Part shown: one piece after another, positions 13,976 to 26,499 of the stretch
How positions within the stretch are numbered: position 1 is the first letter of the stretch
Layout of the letters: each line of letters starts with the position of its first letter
Assembly: GCF_002865645.1 (NCBI RefSeq)
Contig: NW_020194512.1
Span: 1,213,119-1,277,118 of the forward strand
Source of the DNA: Hyaloscypha bicolor E
Taxonomy: Eukaryota > Ascomycota > Leotiomycetes > Helotiales > Hyaloscyphaceae
Reading direction: 5' to 3'
Length of the DNA: 64,000 nucleotides
Position numbers and translations under genes: made by a program
The notes under the pieces: generated by a model
Told to the model about the DNA's origin: nothing
The model's database searches: none
What the model saw: the letters and a program-made list of their open reading frames with translations, nothing else

Positions 13976-15995
13976 GCTATTTCGGAACCTGGAAAATTAG
14001 TTTTTAAACTATTATTAGCTAATATTCTTAAAGCTAGATAATATATCTTTAAAGTTTCCGAAATTCTAATTAAAGAAATTTATAATAATAAGCCTTTTTC
14101 CTACTTTCTAAAATAAGTCTAAAGAATAGATCCCTATTATAATTTTAGCTTTAATTTAATTAGATTTAGCTAATAAGAATAGAACTAATTTAATATAGCC
14201 TAGTTATAATTCTACTAGTAAAACTAATAGAATTAGTATAATTAGTTAAAAAGAACCTAGTAAGAAAAAAAAGCAAACTAAGCCTAAAACTTCTAATAGA
14301 TAGCAAAAATCCGAATATTAGTTCAAGTATAAAACTAATAAAATAAAGGAAAATAAAAAAGAGATAAATAAAAAAGAATTCTTTATTTTAAAGAAAAAGA
14401 TATTATCTAGAAAGATTCCTATAATTATATTTAGAACCAAGAAATAAAAAACTAAAAATATTAAATTCGAGAAAATTAAAAGTAATAAATATACCTATAA
14501 AATACTAGCTAAATAGAAGTTAATACTTATTTAATAAAATAAATATGTCTTTAAGAAAATATATAATAATATTTTGGGATCTGTTTATAAATAAAAGTAT
14601 TATAGAATTAATAATAGAATTCTTAAAACTTTTTATAAAATATATATTTAATAGCCTACTAATATTTTATTTATTAATATAAAAGATATTAATATTTATA
14701 AGAATACTTTAAAGCTAGTTACTATAATTTATAAAATTACTAAAAATAAGAAGTATATTTCTATTACTTAAATAAATAAAGAAATACGGGATTTTTTTTT
14801 AAAAAAACCAGGAAATTATAAAATATAAATATAAGTATTATATTTCTAATTAATTCCGCTCAAATTTATAGCTCTAATTTAATATTATAATTTCTGTTTC
14901 TGAGTCTAGTATTAGTAATCTGGATATAAATAGTTATATTTATAAAAAGAACTATCTAAAATAAATTAAGAAACTTAGTATTTAAAAGCTTTTAATATAG
15001 GAAATAGAAATACTATAATTCTATTTCTAAAAAAATATAAAAATCTAGATAATAGCTATTTTATCTTAGTCTTTTGACTCTTAATAGCAGATCTATTAAT
15101 ATAGCTCGGATTTTATAAGGCATTAAATAAATATTCTATTTATTTAGTTATTTATTTTTAGCTAGTTTAATACTATATTTCTAGAAATATTAATTATAAT
15201 TAATATAAAAGCAATATTAAAAATCTGGCTATTACTAAAGCTTTAAATAGCAAATTCTATTTTAGTAAAAAGTATTAGAATATTAGCTATATATTTTCTA
15301 TAAACTATAAAAAAGCTATTATTTTTAATATGTTTTTTAAAGATATTAATTATTTCTCTATTTCTAATAATTTTAAGCCGGAAATAGTAAAGAAAATAGA
15401 CAAGTATTTACTAAAAGTAATAGAAGAAAAGACTTCAAATATAGTCTATTTAACTAAATAAATAAATACTTTTAGCTAGGTAATTTATAAGTCTAAAATT
15501 ATAAATAAGTAATAATTCTCGAATAATATAAAAACCAAAAAATAGCTTAATAATTTATTATTTAATAGGTCTTTTATTATAATTTTAATAAGTCTAGTTA
15601 TTATTAAAGATAAAATATATAAAAATAAAGTCTTTTATAAGATTATTAAAGCCTTTTATCTAAAACTTTCCTCTTTTATTAAAGGTTAATTTAAGAATAT
15701 TATAAATAATACGAAATTTAAAGAAGCTATTTATTTAGAATATGTTAGTATAATTTATAATATAATTTACTATAATAAGCCCCTTTAATATCTAGTAATA
15801 AAGGCGGAAATTAAGTAATAATTAAAAACAAATACTAATTAATATAAAGAATTATATTGGATTTAATATAAGAATATAGCTAAGCGAATTCAGATTATTT
15901 TTAAGTAAGTTCTGGAATACGAAATAAGACTATTTAAGAGTAATAGATCTTATTTTAAATATATTAAAGAGAAATGAAATTAGCTAATAAAGAAG
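13976..15995 (+). mobile_element. Right part of the unclassified repeat relic
   Basis: This continues the relic interrupted at 7843; the frame reads AISEPGKLVFKLLLANILKA immediately after the gypsy insertion. Further right come Lys/Asn-rich low-complexity frames with many TAA/TAG stops. It was itself truncated or invaded at about 16 kb by the next LTR element. No domain could be assigned. Confidence 0.4.
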
Positions 15996-16000
15996 AATCC

Positions 16001-16298
16001 TGTAATATATATAGGGTTATATATAACTTAAGGGCATATAATAAACCTCGGATATTACGGGTATTAATTAGGGAGATTAAAGGCCCTTTAATATTATAAC
16101 TAACTACTATTTATATTATAAGTATTAGGCTTATAAATTACTAATTATATATATATTATTAGGGCCTTCTATTTAGAAGGGGCTTTCCTGAACTTTATAG
16201 AAGAGATAAAGATTAGTTCTATACTAAATTTAATACTATAGTTTTATAACTCACTAATTTATTCGATTATCTTATTACCTACTAATAAATACCTTATA
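16001..16298 (+). repeat. 5' LTR of the chromovirus-like element
   Basis: This 298-bp LTR begins TGTAATATATATAGG and ends ACCTTATA, probably TGT...ACA before C-to-T decay. It matches 25419-25715 and, inverted, the solo LTR at 44703-44973. Confidence 0.87.
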
Positions 16299-18797
16299 AG
16301 CTAATTTCTCTATCTTTAAAAAAAATAGTTTAATAAGTAATTATATCTCGAAATTTGCGAAATATATAATCTTTTACTAGAGCTATTCCTATAAAGGAAG
16401 TCGACCAGATTAGCTCTAATATAAGTAATAGTAAAGGCTTATCTAATACTTTTAATAAGGCCCTTTAAAAGCCTCTAAAAGCCAGTAATAATAATAGAAA
16501 TAATTCCGGTAATAATTAAGATACCGAGATTAATACCCAAGTTACTATTACCTAAATTATAGAATAGAGATTATATACTAATATTAAAATATTCTAATAA
16601 AAGCAAGAATTAATAAATACTATTAACTAATATATCCTATAATTAGAGTAATATAAGAGTACTTTTAGGAATATTTTATAGTTTATTATATTTTATAGAA
16701 ACTCTATTTATAAGTTTATTCTATTTTCCTTAGTAATTTCTATTAAAGAACTTCCTAAAATAGAATTAGAACTTATTTTCTTTCCTAATATAATAAGCTT
16801 TAAAAATAATCTCGATATTATTTATTAGAAGCTACTATATAATATCCTAAAGATATATTTAAATCGAGAAAAGCTTCTTAAAGTCCGGATATCTAATTTA
16901 TATTATAGAAAGTTCTTTAAAAAATAGAGAATATTTATATCTTTTTAAAAGGCGGTTTTTAAGACCTAATTTTGGACTTATAATAGATACTTTTCTAGAG
17001 TTAATTTTATTATAAGTACCTTTAGAAACAAATCTTATAATACTTAGGAAGCTATAATAAAGTAAAGCCTACTATTATATAAGGTCTATTAGAAGTAATT
17101 CAAGGCCTATTTAATAGATATATTTTAAATATCTTAAATCCGTTAATAAGATATCTTTAAAAAGTTCCAAGATCTTTATTAGAAAAATAGTAAAATAGTT
17201 ATTAAATTATATATTTGAATAATTAGTTTTAAAGTTAACTAGAACCTATATACTAAGAGAAACCGGATCCGGACTTTTAATACTACTTTATCTAATTATA
17301 AGACTTATTAGATACTTATATTTATTTTCTTAAAAGATAAGGCAATATCTATTTCCGAATAGCTTAAGAAAGCTTAGAAAGTAAAATATACTATTTACTT
17401 TAAATTAAGGAAAATAAAAGTAAAGAAGTCTAGTAAAGGTAATTCTGCCTCTAAGAACTCTGATTTAGTAAATTCTAATTTATAAAGCTATTAGAAAAAG
17501 AAAAATAAGTTCCGAAAATTATATAAGAAATCTTTAGATAGTACTTTGGTTTCTTTAAGGTCTTAATAAAATACTAGTTCTATTTTAGGTATAGTTTATT
17601 GAATTTATAAATAGAAAGAATACTTTTTAGGAAATATAAAGTATTCTAAATATATTAAATAGACTTAGTAGAATTCTAATAAGGCTAAAACTATAAAAGA
17701 ATTAAGGTATTTATAAAAGCAGATTAATACTATTATTATAGAGAAATATTCTAGAAAAGATTTTTTTAAGAAATAAGAAAAAAAGAAAACCAAATTTTAA
17801 ATATTAATAATTTTAGCTATAATAAAAAAGATATATTACTTTATATAACTATTTAAGTAAAATTAATATAGCTAGAAGTAAATATTTCAGAAATATATAA
17901 TAGATTTAGTAATACCGGATTAGACTATAATTTCCTTAATAATAATTAGGCTTAAAGCTAGAGCTTTATTACCTTAACTAAATATAACTAAGAATTTGTA
18001 ATCTTTTATAAAAATAGATTTAAAGTCTATTAAACTTATAATTTTAAAGTATTTATTATAGATAATTATAGTAAAATATATTCTTTTAAACTCCGGTTCT
18101 ATAAATATAAAAATATTAGCTTTTATAGCCTTATTTTTAATATAGAATTTTATAAAATAACTCTTATATAATATATAGACTATATTAAGAAATAATAGAT
18201 ATATATATCTATATAGCCTAATAATATTAAAATTTTAATATTAAAAGAATTTAATAAGAAGCTTAATAAGTATCCTAAACTAATATTTCAAGTCTTATTC
18301 TTAACTAAAGGCAAATATAACTATTCTAGATAATAGGCTTTATATATTTATAATAGCTATTAGGTTTCTATTTTATTATATAGTTCTAGTAATACTAAAT
18401 AAGAGTTTTTAATATAGTAAATTAATATTTTCTAGAAAGAGGCCTTAGAAATACTTATTTATTTCTAAAATAATAAATATAAAGATTTCTTAGAAGTTTT
18501 TAATTCTAATAAAGCTTTAAAACTTCCTAATCTTAGTAATATTAAATACTTTATTAATATAGATAGTATAGTCCTATATAGGCCTTTATATAATCTATTA
18601 AAGACCTAACTAGAAATATTATATTTATATTTATAGAATATATTTTATAAATATTAAATAAGGCCTAGTAAAAGCCTAGTAGAAATATCTATTTTTTTTA
18701 TTTCTAAGAAAAATAGAAAACTATATCTTTATATTAATTATTATAGACTTAATTAAGTTATAATTAAGAATTAGTATTTGCTTTCTCTTATTAATAA

Positions 18798-20630
18798 GAC
18801 CCTTAACCGGCTTTAAGGAATTAAGATCTTTATAAAACTAGATCTTAAAAATATATATTATTAGATAAGAATTTATAAAGAATATAAATAGAAGACGGCT
18901 TTTAGGACCTATTATAGCTATTTTAAATATCTTATAATATCTTTTGGGCTAGCTAATATATTAGCTATATTTTAAATATATATTAATACTATACTTATAG
19001 GATTTCTAGATTATTTTATAGTTATTTATTTAGATAATATTCTTATTTATTCCCGAAATAAAGATAAATACTATAATTATATCTGCTAGGTACTTACTAG
19101 GCTATATAAAAATAACCTGTTTTATAAACTTAATAAATATAAGTTTAATATTAAGGAAGTCGAATTTTTAGGCTTTCTTATTAGAATAGAAGATATTTAT
19201 ACGAATCCTAAATAGGTCTATAGGATTATTAAATAGCTAGAACCAGAATTATTTTATAATATCTAAGTATTTCTTGAATTTACTAATTTCTATTATAGAT
19301 TTATTTACTATTACTTTTAGGTAATTATAGGCTTAATAGATCTTTTAAAAGAAATAGAAAAAAGCCGGAAATCATGTCTCTTTATATAAATAGATAAAGT
19401 AATTAAAAGTTTTAAGATTTTGAAAAAAGCTTTTATTATAATACCTATTCTAATTTATTTTAATTTTTCTAAAAAGATTTATATTAAAACTAATATATTG
19501 AAATTTGTAATTACTAGTATTATTTTATAATAAATTAATTCTAGTAATAGCTTAAAAAAATACTAGTATCTAGTAATATTCTAGTTCCGGAAACTTTCTG
19601 GAGCTAAATATAATTATAGTATTTATAATAGAGAGCTATTTATAATTATTAAAGCCTTTAAATATTAGTACTATTATTTTAAAGAGTCCAGGTTTATAAT
19701 TAAGGTTATTATAGACTATAATAATCTCTAATACTTTATAGAAATAAAGTATCTAGAGAACTATTAAATATATTAGGTAATATATCTTATAATATATAAT
19801 TTTAATATTATTTATTATAGAGGTATTTTAAATCTAGTAAATAGATCTAGTAAAAGACCTAATTATAAAAAAGGTTCTATTAATATAACTTAGCTTTTAA
19901 TCTTTTAGAATAAGTTAAAGGAAGCTTTTATAATTATAATTCAGAGATTCTTATAAATATCTAAAAAGTTTCTTCTTTAGAATAAGTATTATTTAATACT
20001 TATTATATTTATAATAGCTAAAAAGAAATATTTACTATAAGATAAATAGATAGATTATCTTATAAATTCTTTAATTATAGAATTAGTTAAAAAGTAAGAT
20101 ATAGAGAAATATCTTAAAAGCTTTACTATTATAGCTAAGGTAATAGGGATATTTATAACTATATTATTTAATAAAACTAAAGATTTTTTAGTCTTTTGAG
20201 TTTTTAAATTAAATAGTTATAAATACCTAATTCCCTATATATAAATATATACGGTTACTAAAAGAGCTATAGTACTAGTTCTTCTATCTAAATCTCTTCT
20301 AAATATTATTTAGATAGTTTAGAGAAATAATTCTTAATATTAGAATATTATAAAATAAAGGCTTAGTAAGAAAGATATTAAAGGAAAAGAAATCTGGAAA
20401 AATAATTCGGGCCTATTTAGGTATTATTCCAGAATTATTATATCTAATAATTCCGCTTTATTATAATAATCTAATAATAGGATACTATAGAATAGAGAAA
20501 ACTCTCGAGCTTTTTAGAAGGTCTTAGTATTAGGAAAATATAGAAAGAGATATTTATAATTATTATTAAGAATATAATATTTACTAGAGAATTAAGATAA
20601 AGAGGTATTTATTATATAGTCTACTTAATA
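18798..20630 (+). repeat. Copy 1 of a 1,833-bp direct duplication inside gypsy pol
   Basis: It begins gacccttaaccggctttaag in the reverse transcriptase region and runs through RNase H into the integrase region. The same sequence recurs at 20757-22589 with a constant offset of 1,959 at both ends, so there is no net indel. I found no mismatch in the several lines I compared. Confidence 0.93.
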
Positions 20631-20756
20631 CTGTAGAAAATGATCCAAAAAATATATTAGTCATATCATTGGATATTATTTTAGATAATCTTTAAATTAA
20701 GATCCTAATAGAGTCCGGATATCATTTTGAAAAAAAAAAAAAAAAAAAAAAAAAAA
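20631..20756 (+). other. 126-bp junction segment ending in 27 A, between the duplicated blocks
   Basis: This segment (ctgtagaaaatgatcc ... ggatatcattttg followed by A27 at 20730-20756) is absent from the other pol boundaries. It looks less RIP-worn than its surroundings, for example tcatatcattgg. Its ends carry a weak inverted match (aaaatgat/atcatttt). A poly(A) tail flanked by direct repeats resembles a retroposed insert with an enormous target duplication. Filler DNA at a tandem-duplication junction or an assembly join are alternatives. Confidence 0.6.
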
Positions 20757-22589
20757 GACCCTTAACCGGCTTTAAGGAATTAAGATCTTTATAAAACTAG
20801 ATCTTAAAAATATATATTATTAGATAAGAATTTATAAAGAATATAAATAGAAGACGGCTTTTAGGACCTATTATAGCTATTTTAAATATCTTATAATATC
20901 TTTTGGGCTAGCTAATATATTAGCTATATTTTAAATATATATTAATACTATACTTATAGGATTTCTAGATTATTTTATAGTTATTTATTTAGATAATATT
21001 CTTATTTATTCCCGAAATAAAGATAAATACTATAATTATATCTGCTAGGTACTTACTAGGCTATATAAAAATAACCTGTTTTATAAACTTAATAAATATA
21101 AGTTTAATATTAAGGAAGTCGAATTTTTAGGCTTTCTTATTAGAATAGAAGATATTTATACGAATCCTAAATAGGTCTATAGGATTATTAAATAGCTAGA
21201 ACCAGAATTATTTTATAATATCTAAGTATTTCTTGAATTTACTAATTTCTATTATAGATTTATTTACTATTACTTTTAGGTAATTATAGGCTTAATAGAT
21301 CTTTTAAAAGAAATAGAAAAAAGCCGGAAATCATGTCTCTTTATATAAATAGATAAAGTAATTAAAAGTTTTAAGATTTTGAAAAAAGCTTTTATTATAA
21401 TACCTATTCTAATTTATTTTAATTTTTCTAAAAAGATTTATATTAAAACTAATATATTGAAATTTGTAATTACTAGTATTATTTTATAATAAATTAATTC
21501 TAGTAATAGCTTAAAAAAATACTAGTATCTAGTAATATTCTAGTTCCGGAAACTTTCTGGAGCTAAATATAATTATAGTATTTATAATAGAGAGCTATTT
21601 ATAATTATTAAAGCCTTTAAATATTAGTACTATTATTTTAAAGAGTCCAGGTTTATAATTAAGGTTATTATAGACTATAATAATCTCTAATACTTTATAG
21701 AAATAAAGTATCTAGAGAACTATTAAATATATTAGGTAATATATCTTATAATATATAATTTTAATATTATTTATTATAGAGGTATTTTAAATCTAGTAAA
21801 TAGATCTAGTAAAAGACCTAATTATAAAAAAGGTTCTATTAATATAACTTAGCTTTTAATCTTTTAGAATAAGTTAAAGGAAGCTTTTATAATTATAATT
21901 CAGAGATTCTTATAAATATCTAAAAAGTTTCTTCTTTAGAATAAGTATTATTTAATACTTATTATATTTATAATAGCTAAAAAGAAATATTTACTATAAG
22001 ATAAATAGATAGATTATCTTATAAATTCTTTAATTATAGAATTAGTTAAAAAGTAAGATATAGAGAAATATCTTAAAAGCTTTACTATTATAGCTAAGGT
22101 AATAGGGATATTTATAACTATATTATTTAATAAAACTAAAGATTTTTTAGTCTTTTGAGTTTTTAAATTAAATAGTTATAAATACCTAATTCCCTATATA
22201 TAAATATATACGGTTACTAAAAGAGCTATAGTACTAGTTCTTCTATCTAAATCTCTTCTAAATATTATTTAGATAGTTTAGAGAAATAATTCTTAATATT
22301 AGAATATTATAAAATAAAGGCTTAGTAAGAAAGATATTAAAGGAAAAGAAATCTGGAAAAATAATTCGGGCCTATTTAGGTATTATTCCAGAATTATTAT
22401 ATCTAATAATTCCGCTTTATTATAATAATCTAATAATAGGATACTATAGAATAGAGAAAACTCTCGAGCTTTTTAGAAGGTCTTAGTATTAGGAAAATAT
22501 AGAAAGAGATATTTATAATTATTATTAAGAATATAATATTTACTAGAGAATTAAGATAAAGAGGTATTTATTATATAGTCTACTTAATA
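20757..22589 (+). repeat. Copy 2 of the 1,833-bp direct duplication
   Basis: It has the same content as 18798-20630 and is followed by unique integrase-region sequence (gtttactatagcctgagaaa...). That shows where the uninterrupted element would have continued. Confidence 0.93.
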
Positions 22590-25418
22590 GTTTACTATAG
22601 CCTGAGAAATCCTAGAATAAGATTTCTATAGATTTTATTATAGGTCTACTATTATATAAAAACCTAGTAAAAGATTCCGATTTTAATATAATTCTTATAA
22701 TTATTAACTAGTATTCTAAAATAGTAAGATATATTATATATTATAAAACTATTAATTCTCTAAAGTTTATTAAGATTATATAGAAATATATTTTCTTAAT
22801 TTTTGGCTCTTTTAATAGAATTATTTCTGATTAAGAAATAGTATTTATTAGCTAGTTCTAATTTACTTTTTATTTCTATTTAATATATAAATAATATTTA
22901 AATATAGCTTACTATTTTTAGATAAATAATTAGATAAAAAGGCAAAACCAGGCCCTAGAATACTATTTGAAATATTATTATAATATCTAAAAAAAATAAC
23001 TAGTTTAAGAAGTTATTTTTTATAAAATTTATATATAATAATTTAAAATATTAAATTTTATAAAATATATTTTTCTATATATATTATAGATATTATTCTT
23101 AACTTTTATAGAATCCTAAAAATAGAATTATAGAAAAAATACTAGTTATATATAAGAGGCTAGAAATCTTTAAAATAGAATAGAGAAAGCTTAAGAATTT
23201 ATAGTATTATATATAAAATAACCGGAAAATCTATTATAATAAATACTAATTAGCTAAATACTATTCTAAAAAAGCCTAAATAATACTATTAATAAAGAAT
23301 ATTAAACTTAAGATAAAAAAGCTTAAGCTAAAATTTATAGGTCTATTTAGAATCCTTAAATATATTAGTAATTTAGTATATAAGTTAGAACTACTAAGTA
23401 TATATAATTATTTATATCTAACTTTTTATATTTCTTTTTTTAAAGAATATATAATAAAAAAGAATTAGAAGCTATATTTATATTCTTCCGGAAAACTTCT
23501 GGAATTAGTAAATAATAATAAAGAATAAGAATAAAAAAATAGAAGCTATTACTAATTACTAATAAAATAATAGAAATAAGAAATAATAGTATTTAATTAA
23601 ATAGAAAGTCTAGTCTAAAAATTATAATATCTAATTACCTATTTTCTCTAACTTTGAAAATTCCAAGAAACTTCTAAAATTATATAACTAAAACTATAAT
23701 TTAGAATCTAAAACTACTTTTTAATAATTTCTTAAGATTAAAAAGAATTCTAGATTACTAAGAAAAAGGCTTTTTAAAAGAAAGAAAAAATCTAAATAGC
23801 TAAAAAAAAGATCCGGAATAATAATAGAAATATTCTTTTCCTAGATTTTTTTATTTATAAAGATTTTCCAGGATTTTATTAAAGCTTATAAGAATTATAT
23901 TTAAATTATTAGAAAAAGATTTAGAATTAAGAAAGATTTATTATAAATAGACTAGCTATAGATATCTTAAATAAATAAACTCTAATTCTTATAAATTCCT
24001 AATTTCTAAAAGAAGAATACTAAATACTAGTTCTATTTAGGATTTAGTAAAGAATTAGCTAATACTTTCCGGAATTTACTTATTTCTTAATAAAATATAA
24101 TTATATTATAATAATATTAGTATTAAGAATATTAAAAGAAGTAAGTAAGGAACTTATAATAGCTATATATATCTTATAAAAGGTCCGAACTTCTAAAATT
24201 AGATTTCGAATAGCTATAAGTATTATATTATTAGTATTTGAAATACTAGTAATAAATTACTTAATAATCTTTATAATAAGCTTAATAATAAGATTAATAT
24301 CTTAAAAATAGATATTATAATATTTTTTTAAGTAATTAGTAAATACCTAAATATATTAGAAAAAACTTATTTTTGAAATACTAACCCAAATAATATTATT
24401 ATCTATTTTATTAAAATAAAAAGAAGAATTCTAAAGCTTATTAGTATTTTTTTAGTTTTTAAAAACCTAATTAATAGTATTATTCTTATTAGTATAATAC
24501 TATTTAGAATATATTTTAAGAAATTTCTTAAAAGTTATAATAGTATCTTTTTAGGACTAGTAAGCTTCTAATAAATAATAAGGAATCTGAAATTATATTA
24601 GCTTTAATAGATATTAAAGCTAAAGAATTTACTAATATATAAGATTTAGAACTCTTATTATAATAGTTATAATTCTTTTTACTAGATATTATAGTATATA
24701 AAATAAAGAGATTAATAAGTAAATACTTGAAATATTTCAAGTATTTACTAGTAATAGGAAAGGAGGCTATAAGGTTACCTTTATACTTATTATTATATAA
24801 ATAGATAATAAAGCTAGAAGAAGATATTATAGAATTAATTAAAAATAATTAAAGAAGATTTAAAAAAGAATAGAAAAAGAGACTAGAAGGTAATAATAGA
24901 AAAAGTTATTATATATATATAGTTATTAGAAAGGAAAAGAATATATAATAATATAAAAAGGTCTTTTTATAGAATATAATTAATTAATATATACTTTTAG
25001 GAGCCTATAAATAATCTCTAGGATCTCAGAAATATTTATATAAGTTTCTTATATAAATATTTATTAAATTCTTTCTATATAGCTATTTAGATTATTCTAA
25101 TATAAGATCTAATAGGTAATATTAATTTTATAAAATAGTATCTTAGTATTTTAGATCGAGCTAATTAAAATACTCAAATCCCAAATAAAATTATAATTAC
25201 CGGCTAGTTCCTATACCTGGAATATAATTACCTTTCCTTTTTACTTATTTAATTCTAATCTAATTAGATAATTTTTATATCTATTACCCAGATTATATTA
25301 GTAAACCTATTTTTTAAAATACTAGAAATTTACTTTAATTAAATATATAATCGATTAAATATTTTACTAGGATAGATTAATAGATCTTGGGAATAAGATT
25401 TTAGGAAAGAAATATAAT

Positions 25419-25715
25419 TATAATATATATAGAATTATATATAACTTAAGGATATATAATAAACCTCGGATATTATAAGTATTAATTAGAGAGATTAAAG
25501 GTCCTTTAATATTATAACTAACTACTATTTATATTATAAGTATTAGGCTTATAAATTACTAATTATATATATATTATTAGGGCCTCCTATTTAGAGGGGG
25601 CAACCTGGACCTTATAGGAGAGACAGAGATTAGTTCTATATTGAATTTAATACTATAGTTTTATAACTTACTAATTTATTCTATTGTCTTATTACTTACT
25701 AATAAATATCTTATA
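25419..25715 (+). repeat. 3' LTR of the chromovirus-like element
   Basis: This 297-bp partner of 16001-16298 begins TATAATATATATAG, with TG changed to TA, and ends in TTATA. A purine stretch (aggaaagaaa) just upstream is the probable polypurine tract. Confidence 0.85.
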
Positions 25716-25871
25716 AATTCTAATTATTTTATTATTTTAGACTTTAAATAGGGATTTTCTATTAGTTTTTAATATTTAATAAATAAGTATAAATAAATAA
25801 AAAATCAGATATAATATAATAAGCTATATTTTATTAAAATTACTTTATTTCAATAGTTTTAATATTTTAAG
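25716..25871. other. Short AT-rich spacer
   Basis: This is decayed AT-rich sequence between the 3' LTR and the giant palindrome; nothing is recognisable. Confidence 0.4.
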
Positions 25872-26415
25872 TATATAATAAAAACCATAGCCTTTTATAT
25901 ATAACTTGCGGGTAGTAGGTATTATATAAGAGCTAATTTTTCTATAGATCTAAATAATAATTCCTTTTTTATATTTAATTAATTAAGCTTTTATATACTA
26001 TATATTATTTATATTTTATTATTTATACTTTTAATCTTATTATTTTACTATTAAGTTATATTTTATATTCTAGTATACTTTATATAGATTTTTGTTTTAT
26101 TATAGTTTTCCTTTTATAATAGCTAAAAAGTATAAATTAATATAATCTATATTATCTAGTATAAGAGAGAAACTATAATAAAACAAAAACCTATATAAAG
26201 TATATTAGAGTATAAAACATAACTTAATAGTAAAATAATAAGATTAAAAATATAAATAGTAAAGTATAAATAGTATATAGTATATAGTATATAGTATATA
26301 AAAGCTTTATTAATTAAATATTAAGAAGGAATTATTCTTTAGAACTATAGAAAAACCAGTTTTCTTATATAATTCCTGCAAGTTATATATAAAAGACTAT
26401 AGCTTTTATTATATA
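25872..26415. repeat. 544-bp giant palindrome / foldback element
   Basis: The left half (tatataataaaaaccatagcc...) reads as the reverse complement of the right half (...ctatagcttttattatata). The homology continues inwards through ataacttgc, gaattatt, the taagttatattttat block and ttttgttttattatagttt, with the axis near 26143. Arms are about 255 bp with scattered mismatches, and a short spacer separates them. A transcript of either strand could fold into one long hairpin. It may be a foldback (MITE-like) element or a head-to-head fusion of two repeat ends; I see no coding capacity. Confidence 0.75.
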
Positions 26416-26499
26416 ATTAAAACCTTAAAACCGCTAAAATAATATAATTTTTGGAAAATACAACTTGCTATATTATACTAGATATACTAGAGAATAAAC

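Larger units (their letters stand above)
16001..25715 (+). mobile_element. Ty3/gypsy chromovirus-like retrotransposon, RIP-mutated, with internal duplication
   Basis: LTRs lie at 16001-16298 and 25419-25715, flanked by 5-bp target copies aatcc (15996-16000) and aattc (25716-25720), one C-to-T change apart. In the plus strand the reverse transcriptase at 18.65-19.2 kb reads ISKKNRKLYLYINYYRLN, then LDLKNIYYQIRI and VIYLDNILIYSRN (YLDD changed to YLDN). An RNase H-like region (KKIYIKTNI.KFVITSII) follows at about 19.47 kb. A late segment near 23.32-23.45 kb (KLKFIGLFRILKYISNLVYKLEL) is the post-integrase region, and near 23.58 kb a YLIKQKGQ-like stretch resembles a chromodomain. The interior is abnormally long (9.1 kb) because 1,833 bp of pol is present twice. 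Stops throughout make it inactive. Confidence 0.85.

Noticed and set aside
24528..24740. 70-aa minus-strand frame in the AT-rich region
   Set aside because: It is Asn/Ile/Tyr/Leu-biased translation of TA-rich DNA inside a RIPed element; no start context or similarity.
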